Part shown: positions 1 through 11,388 of the stretch, piece after piece | Layout: every line of letters begins with the position of its first letter | Numbering within the stretch: position 1 is the stretch's first letter | Assembly: GCF_010093595.1 (NCBI RefSeq) | Contig: NW_022985447.1 | Span: forward strand, 101,218 to 165,217 | Direction: 5' to 3' | DNA length: 64,000 nucleotides | DNA from: Mytilinidion resinicola | Taxonomy: Eukaryota; Ascomycota; Dothideomycetes; Mytilinidiales; Mytilinidiaceae | Notes under the pieces: model-generated | What the model was told of the DNA's origin: nothing | Databases searched by the model: none | Seen by the model: the letters and a program-made list of their open reading frames with translations, nothing else | Translations under genes and position numbers: made by a program

Positions 1-464
1 GCCTGGCTTCAAGAACAGGATTCCATTCCCAGCCCTCACAGCATGAGCGAAAGACTTACATCAGTACCATACCTATCCCAGTTGCCAAACCCCCCACCCA
101 GTAATCCCCGCGCCACAAATCACATACACCATATGATTCCTCCTTTCCTATACGACTTTGGTTGGTGGTATGGTTCACCTCTGGCGAGGTGAGGGCCGCT
201 AGTTCAGCGATAACTTTTTAGAATGGTGATAAGAAAGTGTGGTCAGAGTCGGGACAGTACTAGAGAACCGCCACATCCCCTTTCACTGTATTTTCTATTT
301 TGGGGTTGAGATTGAAAGAGGTGAGGTGAAAAGAACTTGGGGGCGCCCAGAACGCAGAGTCGTGATCTCATGACGGTTCTTACCTCTTACTGGAACGAGC
401 AATGAGAATGTGCAATTCTTACAGTGGCAGTGGTATCATATTCAAAAATTCACCTCTTATACTC
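1..464. other. Intergenic, 3' flank of BTN1
   Basis: No coding feature recognised. The short frames here lack family resemblance and overlap the 3' end of BTN1 on the other strand. It probably holds the BTN1 3' untranslated region and the flank of a gene outside the window. Confidence 0.5.
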
Positions 465-2028
465 CTAAAGTTTCTTGCAAAAATCTCTCCCGTGCCTAAC
501 CTGCCAATTGCACAACCAAACCTCAAACGCCATCCCCACGAAGCCCGCTATACAAATACCCCCCGAATCGCTCACACTAGTAGCACCAAGACTAAATTCG
601 CGGTCCGCTTTGGGCACATTGTCTGTTATCTCCGCGAAGGTGCTTACGTACACGAGGCCGCCTAGGAGCCCTTCCCAGAAGATGATGAGGCACACGATGT
701 AGAAATTTGGGATGAAGTCGAACAGCGCGTGCGACGTGAGGAGAATCAGGTTCAATACTTGAAGTATTGAAGGGAAGTAGAGGTGGTGGACACGGAAGAA
801 CGGAGTTGAGGATCTTGATAGGAAGACGCCCACCTGGTAGACAGCGTTGTAGGTAGGGTAGAAGGATCTGAAGTGTTCGAAGGGGCTTGATTTGAGAGGA
901 AAGAGGAGTGTGGGCGCGACGCCTTGATTGATCGTGTACTCAGCCACATAGACAAGAAGGAGGGGAAGCATACTAGAGGAATTGTTAGCGGGGAATTGCT
1001 TACATGGTCTCTAAACGTACTATGGGAAGAACAATCCTCGAGAGCGAGCAAGATTTGCCTTTAGACTATTCCATGCGTTGCGTGTTCGCGATCTCGACTG
1101 GTTGATGAAAGTAAAGCTGCGGCCTGACGCCGAATGCATGGAGGAGCTGAGTAGATGCTCGCCTTCGGGAGATGCAGTGGGTGAGGAATCGAAGTCACTT
1201 TCTTCGGCAGAGCCAGTAGGTGCTTGGTCTTGGTCTTGGTCTAATCTCTCGTACTCTGCTTGCTTTGCGCCGGCCTTGAGAGGGCCCAAGGGCAAGATGA
1301 TGAAAAAGCTAATCAGCATGATGACGGGCAAGAACGAGAAAGCCAGGAGACTCGTGCGCACACTCAGTCCCAGAGTGGTTGTGGCGATCACGTAGGCCCC
1401 GGCTCCGATGAGCCCTGCTCCGCCTGTCCCAGATCCCCATGCAGCGAGACTAAAGTGGCCGTAATGATGCGTCAACCCGAGAAAGCTGAGCTCTCCGCCT
1501 CCGCTGCTCAAGCTGGCTAGGACGACGCCTAACATCTTGACTGCGACTGTTTTGCCGTCGCGTGAGGCGGGAGTCAGGGCAATAAGAAGCATGCCACATG
1601 CGGACAAGGCCACGAAGATGAGGATTCGGATCTGGTAGGGAACCTTGTGGATGAAGTATGGGGCAACCAGCTTGGTCAGGAAGGAGGGTATCACGTCGGC
1701 GAGCAGCACGACGCCCTTGGGGACTGATGGCCCGACGAGGTCGAGGGCGGAGGAGAGGATGATGACATAGAGGACGTTGTTGATCAGGCCTAGGACGTCA
1801 GTCTATGGATGTCATAGATTAGGTTGAACATAAGAGGTCTCATATCTTTGAATTTCAAGTGACACTACAGACGCGGGACTAGTTGGGGAAAGGAGTCCAG
1901 AGAATATGCATACCGAACAGCCAGAAGGCAGCACATACACGCGGATCGGCGCCATCGAATACGGATCTGAGACGCGCGCGGAACAGTGGCCAGGACGCGG
2001 CAGGCGAGCCTGGCATAGGCAGTGGCAT
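465..2028 (-). CDS. BTN1: Battenin/CLN3 homologue (BTN1)
   Basis: Multi-pass vacuolar/lysosomal membrane protein of the CLN3 (battenin) family, linked in yeast to vacuolar pH and arginine transport. Three exons on the minus strand: 2028-1914, 1789-1021 and 972-465, with GT..AG introns, giving 463 aa (human CLN3 is 438). The joins restore the family block [16 protein letters not shown] and the C-terminal [16 protein letters not shown]. Further CLN3 signatures are [17 protein letters not shown] and the Gly-rich [13 protein letters not shown] segment. A Ser/acidic-rich loop of about 80 residues before the last exon is probably cytosolic. The start is the first of two nearby ATGs (2028 or 2016); a longer frame upstream adds sequence without family resemblance. 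Identification is firm; the exact N terminus is inferred. Confidence 0.93.
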
Positions 2029-2873
2029 GGGGAATGCAGGGCTAGACAGCGCAGGCAGCCGGATGAGGGGCGTGTGTCTGCAGCATTTGGCTGGTGGCTG
2101 GTGGCTGCGCGGTGCCAGGCGTGCGTTATCGTGAGTTGTCGTCTCTCGTCTGGTGTTGAGCAAGCTGCGAGTGACAGGTCGGCATTGGCAACAGGCCCAC
2201 TAACTCGGGCCGGGATTAGCGTCCAAGATTAGCTTCGGGCCCTGGGCGTTGGCGTACAAAGGGATGCAAAACACTCGATGCCATTCCACGGTTGCCAGGC
2301 CCGTGGGCTTGACTGGCTCGCGCCCACATTGCACTCCATGCCGCCCCGCGCTCACGGGCGGCATCTCAGCAGGGGCCCCGGCCGGGCGCATGCGTCGTGT
2401 GCAGTTTGACTGTGCTGGCTGCGCTCACCGCCTTGATTGCGCTGCGCGCTGCGCGGTGCCTGGTGCTGGCTCTATTACTCGGGGCTGCGGCGCGTCGGGT
2501 CGGCGAAATAGAGCGCTTCAGCGTCGCACTCGAGGCACGGCGTGTGTGCTGTGCGTGGCCCGAACGAGCAAGGCTGTGGAGACGGCAGAGGGACACATCC
2601 CGGTCAAATCGGCCCCCAAGGTCGCCCCGTCCAGGGTGGCTTGCTCGGACACGCTAGGCGGCCCACCTTGTCGTCCCAAGGTTCGCCTTTCCTTCTCTCC
2701 CAGCTCATCCATCCACCGCTCCTCCATCACCAACCACCCCCTCGACACCTGCTCGCCCGTCCTCCTCGCCCGCAGTGCTCTCCAGAGCCATGCGAGCGCG
2801 CCTCCCGAGCACCAACTAGCTGGCGACGATCGAGCCAAGTGCCTGGCCGACCGAGCAGAGCAGCGCGACCACG
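2029..2873. promoter_or_regulatory. Divergent region BTN1 / RXT3
   Basis: GC-rich 845-bp spacer between the starts of BTN1 (-) and RXT3 (+), so it should carry both promoters. Open frames run through it on both strands because stop codons are rare at this GC, but none shows a domain. A pyrimidine-rich stretch around 2690-2770 lies upstream of the RXT3 start. No discrete element recognised. Confidence 0.5.
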
Positions 2874-5800
2874 ATGGATCCACGACACAACCAGCAACAG
2901 TCGCAGCACCCCTTCACCCGCCCGCTCATACACAACCCGAACCACCAGCCGGCGCCCCCGTCCCAGCCGCGGCAGCCCTACTCCTCCTATCCTCCCGTCT
3001 CGCAGCCACAACCCCCCGTCCACGCGCCCTTTTCCGACCCGTACACGTCGAGACGGGACCCTTTCCTCCCAACACCCTCCCAGCAGGGTCGCCGAGAGGG
3101 CTATGGCATACACGATGGTCTTCGCGATAGAGATGCCGCGCCTGCAGAGCGCCAGGTCATGAATGGAGGCTGGGCAAATTCAGGTACGATACACGTCTGT
3201 TCACCGGCGACGATTTCTTAGGCACAGCACACGCGAGCATGTTTCCACATCGACTCATGAGCGGATCCCTTGCCGACTACGCCATATGCGCTATCCTCGT
3301 ACCCCTTGAGCGTTTGCAACACATTCTACAACCGTTGGACCAGAGCAGGAGGCAAGGGTTTGTCTAGCCGCCGTGTCTTGTCGTTGCGTCACACGCCACA
3401 CCGTGCATCTGCCATGTGCAGGAAATCCCGCGCGATGCAGCATCCAACAGGCACGCAGCATCGAGCAGGGCAGTCCCCCAAACGCAAACTCGCGACTCGC
3501 ACCCGTACGACCGCAACGACCGGATACGCGTGGCTAAGACAAACACCCACTGAAGAATGCTCGAGGACAACGCGTTAACTGCCCCCTCATCCCCTCTCTA
3601 TGCTCTCATCGGCCTTCAGCCTCTTTTCTGCTGAACCACCGGAATCCTCGTCCGTACCCACACTTTGGCGCGCTAAGCGAGCTTGTTCCTGGGGCACTAG
3701 CTTTTTCTAACTGGCGAGACGTTTGATGGCTGATCAGGTTTTAGCGGCTCAACACCAGCATCACCACTCCCAATCTGGCCCGCCGCCTCCTCCCTCCATT
3801 ACGTCCGCCCATAGCTCCGCAAACCAGCCTTCCTACGGCTACGATGCTGCACGGAGACGCTCTCTCGGCGGCGCCAGCCCCCCAACTCTCTACGGAGGTA
3901 AGCTCTATTTTTGGTCCCGTTGCAGACGCATCGAACACTGCAGTCGCACCGAAACCCGGCATGAATTGGGCGACACAATCCATGTTCATGACTGCCACGA
4001 CATCCGCTTGGCATGGTTGATTGGATGTTTATGCCAGGCTAGGCCCGCACTATCATACCCCCCTAACCGTATATCGTTCTGGCCAAGCGTCACGTTACTA
4101 AGCCTTCTGCAGCTCCCCCTCATGAGGCTCCACCACCCCCGCCGTCGTTTCCTCGCCCGCATATGCCACCCCCATCGTCCCCCCAGCAGCCGCAGTCTCA
4201 CTTGTCTCATGCGACCAGCCAGCGTCCAACCTTCCCGCCGTCATCATACGGCGGCGGGCGAGAGCTTCCCGGCCTAGCCTCAGGTCACCGACAGGGAGGC
4301 AGTATGTCTATTTCTTCCCTCATCGGTGGTGATTCTTCAACGTCTAATCATGCAGCTCAAAATCAAGCCTCTTCTCCCGGTACATCCGCCTCAGCCACCC
4401 CAATTAGCAATCATGCCATGCAACCTCCGTCTCCACGGCGGGTGGCTTCCGGATCTAGGTCTGAATTCACCCAGTTCCGCCGAAACCCGTCTCCCGACAG
4501 GCACGCGATGCCAAACTCAGTAACGAGGATGTCTGAGGGGCATGGCTATTCCGCCAGCTCTCCTCCCAGACCTTATTCTAGTAGCCATGGATCCCCAGAG
4601 CATGGTCGGCAAAATCTGCCCCCAGCTTCGCAACCGTATAGGCCAATGACGTTTCAGGGCTCGCGACTTTACCAGTCGTCCCCTAACGATGCACAATCAC
4701 GTGACTCGCGACAGTCTGGCATTCCTCCGCGTCCAAGCAGCCAGCCTTCTGCTCCAGTCGAAGCAGAGTCCAAGTCAGGTCTTGATGCGCTAGGGCCAAG
4801 ACGAGCTGCGTATGGAGCCAACGAAGGCGAAAGAAGGCGAACTATGGGAGAGTCTCATCATGCCAGGCCCAATACCTCCGAACTTCTAGGCGGTGTGACG
4901 CAAGAACAGCGAGACCGCGAGCGTCCAGTTACGGTGCAACCTGTTTCGCAGTCTGCTTTCAGCCCTCCCCGAGACCAGCGAATTTCGGCGCTTCCCCAGG
5001 AGGCCTCACAGCAATCCCAACGAAACTTGTTCTGGCGTAACCAAGCCGGAGCTGGGGAGGAAGGCCATCGAGGCCAGAATCCCGGCTCCGCTCCATTGTT
5101 TCGTCTGGGATTCGGAGGGCCTGCGGCTCCGTCTCAGGCGCAGTCTACATTTGCAAACGCAAGCGCCGATGACCAGGCGCGAATCCGAGCGGCATCTGAA
5201 AATCACCGGTTGATAGAGCAGTACCATGCGCCGCCGACCTCCGATCCGAACAGTACGGAGAGGCGGAGGGCTGAACAGTTTGTACAAACTCCTTCATCCG
5301 GTTCCAATTCGTACACACCTCGCTCTGTGGGGTATGAACAGCAGCAACGTCGCTTCGGCGAAGAAATGCTACCACAAAAGTCGTTCCTAGGCAACTTGGG
5401 TCCAGAAGCAAACAGACGAACAGGACGAGCATCACCACTTCCTCAGGCCGTACAAGGTGCTCAGGCTCAACCAGCGGGAATTGGCGGCGACCCTAATATC
5501 AAGAGCGAATTCGGAAGGATGTTTTCTGGTTTAGGGAGCGGACTAGGGACTGGTCCTCCTGGCATTACTACACCATCGAGACAAAGCCCTCTTCCACAGG
5601 GCTCCCAGGAGTCTCTGGGCGGAGACTTCATGTCTCGAGTTAACTCTCAGGGCGGACGAAAACCGAAGAGGGTAAAGGATGAAGACAATGCGCTTGATAG
5701 CGATGGAGACGGGAGAGGCACGCCAAACCTCATGGGCTCGCGTGGGCCTAAGCGCAGCAAACACAATCACGCAGCCCACCATCATCACCACCACGCCCAT

Positions 5801-6844
5801 CCGCACCAGTAAGTGTTTGTTGGGTGGCTTCCTTGGACAAACAAGCTAACCGTTTGCAGTCATCACCATCATCACCACAAACCAGAGGATGAAGCCGCTA
5901 GCCTACCTCCTAATGCTGCAGCCGCTCCTTTTAATAGTGCTCGATATGGTTCTGCTCAGCCGCAAAATGGCACGGCAGCGCAGATGGCCCATCACCATCA
6001 CCATTATCACACGGGCCCTCACCACCATCACCACGCACCAAGACCCAGCCAGCCAGCGCTAATGCCTCCTCCTAAGCCTGTAATCCCCGAACACGATATC
6101 TCGTCGGTTTTGCAAGATGCTGCCAAGCAGCCTCGACGCCATCTAGGAAGTCAGATGTATGAGGCCAAGGTAGAACTCCCAAAGGCAAACTCCCAGCTAG
6201 ACGAACAATTCGGGTACTCGTCCAAGCCGAAGCCCCTACCTGACTGGGACTTCAATCCCGTCAACTGTACCTTTACGATTCGCGTGCCACACCAGTACCT
6301 ACGACCTAGAGAACGGTCGCAAATTGTAACGCAGCGGCATCTCTGGGGCACGACAGTCTACACGGCCAACTCGGACCCCATCGCGGCCGCCATACACTCG
6401 GGTTGGCTCCGTGGCGAATGGAACGACTCAGTCAACGTCGAATCGCTCGACCCTCGACTTTCCGATCCCAACAATCCCTCTGACGCCGAGGACACGCTCG
6501 AGAAAAAGCCCAAAGCACCGGTGGTCCCGCCGCCTGAGATGAGCCTCCACATCACACTGCTCATTCTGCCAACACTCGAGGAGTACTTCCCGATGACCGA
6601 GTACGGAATAACGAGCCGCAAGAAGCTGGGTTATGATGGGTGGAGCTTCATGATCCATAAAATGCAGTGGGTGGAAGAGGGATTCGGGGTCCGCGGGCAA
6701 GAGAGGGGTGCTGCGGCGCTGAAGAAGAGGCTGGATGCTAGCAATGCGCTGATGGCTCTCATGAATGGCTCGAGGTCATTTGGGAAGATAAACAGCGGTG
6801 GAGTCGCCGCTACAGGGAGCGGGTTGACGAAGCTGCATGCATGA
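2874..6844 (+). CDS. RXT3: Rxt3, Rpd3L histone deacetylase complex subunit
   Basis: Subunit of the large Rpd3 histone deacetylase complex, a nuclear co-repressor. Four exons inferred: 2874-3183, 3745-3897, 4113-5808 and 5860-6844. The Rxt3 domain (Pfam PF08642) lies in the last exon, from about PDWDFNPVNCTFTIRVP through RHLWGTTVYTANSDPIAAAIHSG to the EYGITSRKKLGYDGWSF region. The N-terminal two thirds are disordered and rich in Pro, Ser and Gln. Long histidine runs flank the last intron, which cuts a His codon (CA|T) inside the tract. Intron 1 is about 560 nt, unusually long here; its acceptor TTTTAG with an upstream CTAAC is the only one I found that keeps frame, so that junction is the weakest. 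The ATG at 2874 opens a Gln/Pro-rich sequence. Confidence 0.85.
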
Positions 6845-7795
6845 GACAGACACTGAGAGTTGTGCTGATGTCGTGTGTTTCCGCAGATTCTGAGGATCTA
6901 GGTCCGCCTCGTACCATTGGCGGTTCTGTTAATCTTGGTGCAAGTGCAGAAGTTATGAAGGAAAGGCGGCGAAAGATGATTGAATACTGGCGGCTGGGGC
7001 ATATATCGTCACTTGGTTGGAATGACTGATATTAGCAGCACGTACATTTGGATGGGCGAGTGAGGTTGAATACAGACGATGTGAGTTGGGGCAACGAGCA
7101 CAGCACGGGAGCGGAGCCGGGACGATTCAGTTTCCTGTCTGTCTAGCATCGCTATATACCCATACCTTTTGACGCATGAGACGGCCGGTAAGAGCGAAAT
7201 TGGGTAGCTTGCGCAAACACAATGAGACTTTATCAAGGTAGTCCTGTAATTATAAAAGGAAGTCGGACTATGAGTTTGCGTACCACTTTCCAGCTACTAC
7301 TTGAAGGGCGGGAGTGGAGTCGAGGTTAGCGCCCTGGCCCACACGTCGGTCGCCTGCATGATCGGTCTTTGTCTTTGTCTTTAGCTTCACGTCTCCATTC
7401 ACACCACTCTTAGCAGCTAGAGAGCTATTCTGTTTCTCGGAGAAGACGTTCAACCTTCTCTCAGCTCTTCTCCTGCTTTGTATCCTCGGTACCAGTGGGC
7501 AAGTCCAAAATCCGTACGACCGGAGGGGTGCCTACGTCTTCAAAATGCACGTTCGTGTGCCTTGGATTCATACGCACACAAATGCGATCTATCCTGTCTA
7601 GTTTGCACAAAATTTGTATCTTGCGGGGATAGCAGCATCATGGACTCGCGGCCAGATACAGCGTCTTCAGAGAGAAGCCTTTTGGAGTATTGAAGCGTAC
7701 TAATAATCCACAAAGCGATCTACACGCGATCAAAGTCCTTTGCGCCGCTTTGAGAATCCAAGGGCCAAGCTGTTACCAGAGAATAGGTCTGGTGT
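6845..7795. other. Intergenic, 3' flank of RXT3
   Basis: No gene recognised. It holds the RXT3 3' flank and then short frames without resemblance to known families. Weak sequence continuity into the decayed BTB-like locus downstream is possible, so its broken 5' part may begin here. Confidence 0.4.
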
Positions 7796-8510
7796 ACTCA
7801 ACTCCTATGCGGCACATCTCTACTATGGCAAATCGGCTCTCAGAGCGGCTGACACGAACGTATGCGCCGAATTCAATCTTCTAGCCAATCTATACGTCTC
7901 TGCAAAATCGTTCTTCTAACCAACCTCCACGTCTTTGCGGAAGAGGCGCAAGACGCTGAGCGCAAGAGCGACATGACCGATGCGATCTTAGCGCTCGCAA
8001 ACCCAAATGAAGAAGAATACAGCACCGCCAGAACATGCCCGGGATGGCGCCCTGTCGACGTCTACAACGAGCTTTCCGGACACGCAAAACGACTGATTTG
8101 GAATCGAATACCTCCCTCAAAGAGAAAAGCCGAAATCGAACCTTTCGTAGAGTTCATCTAGGATCTTAACGGGCAAAGCGCCTTCTTGTTGGAATCTACA
8201 AAGGCCTCGCCGCAGAGTTCATCTGGGATGGTGCCTTCTTGCCAAACTCTACGCAGACCGCATCTTTTCGCATAAGCTCAAGCTTGAAGACAAAAGTCGA
8301 GACGAATACTCTGCAGAGTTCATCTGGGATCTTGCCGATGCCTTCTTGTCGACGCCTTCTTGCTGACGCTTTTTGACAATATCCACACAGACCGCGCCTT
8401 TCCAGACAAGCTCAAAGACAGAAGTCGAGACGAGTACCCTGCAGAGTTTATCTGGAACCTTGCCATGGTTATGCAGGAACGCAAGCCCTTGCCCAGTCAC
8501 CTTGACCTCG
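7796..8510 (+). pseudogene. Broken BTB/POZ-like gene fragment
   Basis: Three plus-strand frames, interrupted by stops and shifts, together resemble the C-terminal half of fungal BTB/POZ proteins. A first frame (about 7797-7917) reads ..AEFNLLANLYVSAKSFF then stops. A second frame (7905-8161) reads LLTNLHVFAEEAQDAE..DAILAL..PGWRPVDVYNELSGHAKRLIW, recalling the family pattern LLAKLYVxGEKxQDxxFKNAVxDAIL. After another stop, 8360-8510 reads DEYPAEFIWNLAMVMQERKPLP, recalling the usual end of these proteins. A short internal duplication (LLANLYV.. / LLTNLHV..) lies at the first break. Homology is by eye only and moderate; a degenerate low-copy gene of another family cannot be excluded. Confidence 0.45.
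8250..8463 (+). repeat. Direct repeat, about 80-90 bp, two copies
   Basis: Segments 8251-8337 and 8385-8464 are imperfect direct copies. Each carries CAGACCGC, then AAGCTCAA, then AGTCGAGACGA and GCAGAGTTYATCTGG. A third partial end (GCAGAGTTCATCTGGGAT) lies near 8211. The spacing is not a multiple of three, so the duplication also breaks the reading frame of the BTB-like remnant. Confidence 0.75.
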
Positions 8511-8520
8511 AGAAGGCCAG

Positions 8521-9020
8521 CACCATGAGATGTCATAAACCGGTCGATACCACAAGATGTCATGAACCAGTCGACGAAGTCAGCTGGGAGGGCGACAAAC
8601 GAGCTCGCCAGCTCGCCGTTGTCCTCCAGAAGGCCGGCACCACAAGATATCATGAGCTGGTCGACGAGATCAGCCGAAAGGAGAACAACGAACCCCGAAG
8701 CGGCGAACGAGCTCGCCGTTGTCCTCCAGAGGGTCGGCACCACAAGATATCACGAGTCAGTCGACGAAGTCAGCCGAAAAGAAAGGGGAATACGGAACTC
8801 CAAAGCGGCGAACGAGCTCGCCGGTATCCTCAAGAAGATCGGTACCACAAGATGTGGCTAGTGGGTCAATGAAGCCAGCCGAAATAAGAGCTACAAAGCC
8901 AGAGCGACGAGACGAGTGGCTGATCTCATCAAGAATGCCGGTATCACAAGATATCACGAACAGGTCAACAAGATCAGCCAAGATGAGGGGAACGACATCC
9001 AAAGCGGCGAAATCAGTCGG
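8521..9020 (+). repeat. Decayed ~100-bp minisatellite, about 5 units
   Basis: Five head-to-tail units of roughly 100 bp start near 8540, 8640, 8741, 8846 and 8945. Each begins CACAAGAT(A/G)T, followed by GGTCGACGA(G/A)(A/G)TCAGC and, in most, GCGGCGAACGAGCTCGCC and a GTCCTCCAGA-like end. In one frame a unit reads about 33 residues around NELAVVLQ..GTTRYHE..VDEVSRKE. Units differ by a few bases, so no frame stays open through all of them; the array looks like a formerly coding repeat domain now decayed. Confidence 0.8.
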
Positions 9021-9221
9021 CCTCCCAGCGTTTAGTAGAGCTAGAATCGGCTGCGGAGAAGTAGGAAGTGCATTTTTGATCGTCGTACAACCTCAATCTT
9101 TCTCTCTGGACTCGTGTGCACTTGCCCGGCACTGCTTGAGGTCCTCCAGTACCATTTTAGCATTTGTGAAAAGGCACCCTAACAAGCCTAAAACCTGTCC
9201 GGGCCGCCTTAGACGGTGTGT

Positions 9222-9457
9222 CACGTGGGGCACGAAAAAGGTGGCATTCTAATTCTACAATAACATGTCTCGTGTGTACACCTGTCTACCACTGCTTGGG
9301 GTGCTTTAATGCATTTTCAGGAATCTGAACGAGACAGAACCCCTCCACCTTGGGCTATATGGAAACTCGTTGAATCAACCCAAGCAGTGGCAGAGAGGTG
9401 TACATAGGAGACAGATTGGTTGATGACTGTGCCATTTTTTTTCCCGCGCCCAGCGTA
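9222..9457. mobile_element. MITE family A, copy 1
   Basis: A 236-bp non-coding element with long imperfect terminal inverted repeats of about 90 bp. The left arm begins near CACGTGGGGCACGAAAAAGG and continues to TGTCTCGTGTGTACACCTG and CACTGCTTGGGG. The reverse complement of the right arm reads CGCTGGGCGCGG..TGTCTCCTATGTACACCTC..CACTGCTTGGG. It is colinear over its whole length with the copy at 21801-22028. No transposase is encoded, so it would be non-autonomous. Terminal duplication of the target is not clear. Confidence 0.8.
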
Positions 9458-11388
9458 GGTGCTAGACTGCCGCTGTATGTTCAATGAAGCCAGGCAGACG
9501 TCTGCCGGTCGACGTTTCTTGTAAGTGTCTCTAGAGTCGGCCGAGTTGGATGCTGGTGTCCGTTTCGTAATTGAAGCAGAATTGCCGTCAGAATCGCGAT
9601 GTGTTAAAGGGGTGGAAGTTATGCTCACGCTACCTAGAGGTCGCATTGTGGTTCCAATCACAGTCATGCGCGCGTGAGATGGTCTCTGGAGTCTGTTGGA
9701 TGGATTCCTGCTGTCTGGCTCCTATTCGAATCATAAATGAGCTCAAAATCGTAGCTTTAGGTCAAAGGGGGGTCCCGATTCTGGGCTCAAAAGAATATCA
9801 TATCAATTCCACTTGCATCTGATTGCCTTTGTACGCTTTCCAAGTGATATCTAGATCCTGTAGAGACAATCTATGGTGTCCCTCTCTATTTGAAGTAGAA
9901 TTGGGCTGGCAATGACAGGTTTTGGCCAAAAGGGGTCGGTTTCTGGCCCCTAAAAACAGAATTCCAGCCAAATTCCAGCGGCTCCAATCGCTCTCAAATT
10001 CGACCCTCGATTCCGAGCCCAATTCTAGTCTGACTGCAAAATGGAAACGGCCAATCGACTCGGTGGAGGCCAGAGACGCTACGACAAACTGGCTACGGCA
10101 CCCAGACGCAAGATGCAGCTTCTGGGTGAGCGCAGGCCCGGCTTTGATGCGAGTCTGGACTGACGGACTTTTGTGGTCGTCGGTGCTTTTTATGTCGTGT
10201 CGCCCTGATAAGCGGCGTGGGCTCCGCTTTCGCAATGGCGGGATGGGGATCCCCTGGCAGGCGGGAGGGCTTATTGAGATAATCTCCAGTGCGTCCTCTT
10301 TCTTTCGAATCTGCCAAAGCCCAATTCCCCAGACACCGACTTTTCTAGCACTTTGGTCCGCACCTGAGCATCCCAGACGCCGGGTTCAGCCACGACGAGC
10401 CCTCGCCCGAGCCGCCACGACGGGACGCACCGACTGCCTGGCAGTCTGACCGAGCGGGCGGAGATCGGAGAGCCTCATTGAGGGGATACCTGGGAGATAA
10501 GATGTCGAGGGTCCGGAACTACTCGATGAGCAGGGTCAGTGGACTGCCTTCTCGTTCTTCCCAGCCGTCTATCGTGGTTTCTTCCCTGTGCTTTCATTCC
10601 GCGGCTGTTTTGCGGAGCTTCCGATGCTGGATGGGACGATGGAGGGGCACCAGCCCCGGCCGTTCGGGCAGACACCGCGAGGAAAGCGCCGGCTTTATGT
10701 CCACGATCACGGAACAACTGGCAATGGCGTCACGCGGTCTACGAGACGAGAAGACAGTGCGACGCGTGCTGAACACAGGCCGCATGCGAACGACGCGGGC
10801 TGCGGGCTGCGGGCTGCGGGCTGCGGGCTGCCAGCTTTGACGCCACACCGTCGTGGAGCACGCACTGGGCGTTGTGAAGCAGCGCACGGCGTGATCGCGA
10901 CGCTCTCCTGCACGCCAAATCAGCCCGTCCAGCAGTTCTCGCAGGCACGACGGGCATTGCCAGCCCCGCCAGGCAGGCGCCAATTTATATCCAGAGCTGC
11001 GAATCGGACAGGCATGCGGACCCTTCACAGCATCGACGGCCCTAGGCCCCTCACCCCGCTTGTGGTACCAGATTTTCTGGAGAGCGAGCCGAGCTAAGCC
11101 ATCAGGCCGCGAACATCATCATCACCTGTTCGCCCACGCAACACGGCAACACCAACGAGGGCCCCAACACCGCCAACGCTGCCAATTGCTGCCATTCTTT
11201 GCCCATTTCTCCCACGAGTGCCTGCACCGCCCGCCGTCTGCTCTCCGCCCACGACCAGCCCCACTGCAGCCACTCCCACACCGCCAGACACCCATTGTGT
11301 TTCTTTTGCCAGACCTTTTCGCGACTCCTCTCTTTCTTCCTCCACTGCGCCTAAGCCGCAAGCAATTCCTCCTTCTCTTTCCTTCGTC
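9458..11388. other. Intergenic, 5' flank of PFK-2/FBPase-2
   Basis: About 1.9 kb without a recognisable gene. Short frames occur on both strands but carry no domain. It includes a 7-bp tandem repeat (10796-10830), a Cys/Ala-poor pyrimidine-rich leader from about 11100 and the probable promoter of the gene starting at 11389. An in-frame ATG at 11218 could extend that gene, but the extension is low-complexity Pro/Thr/Ser. Confidence 0.5.
10796..10830. repeat. Tandem 7-bp repeat (GCGGGCT)n
   Basis: Five head-to-tail copies of GCGGGCT, essentially perfect, in non-coding DNA about 560 bp upstream of the PFK-2/FBPase-2 start. Confidence 0.9.

Noticed and set aside
2249..3130. Plus-strand frame of 293 codons upstream of RXT3
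   Set aside because: No domain, biased composition, overlaps the RXT3 first exon in another frame.
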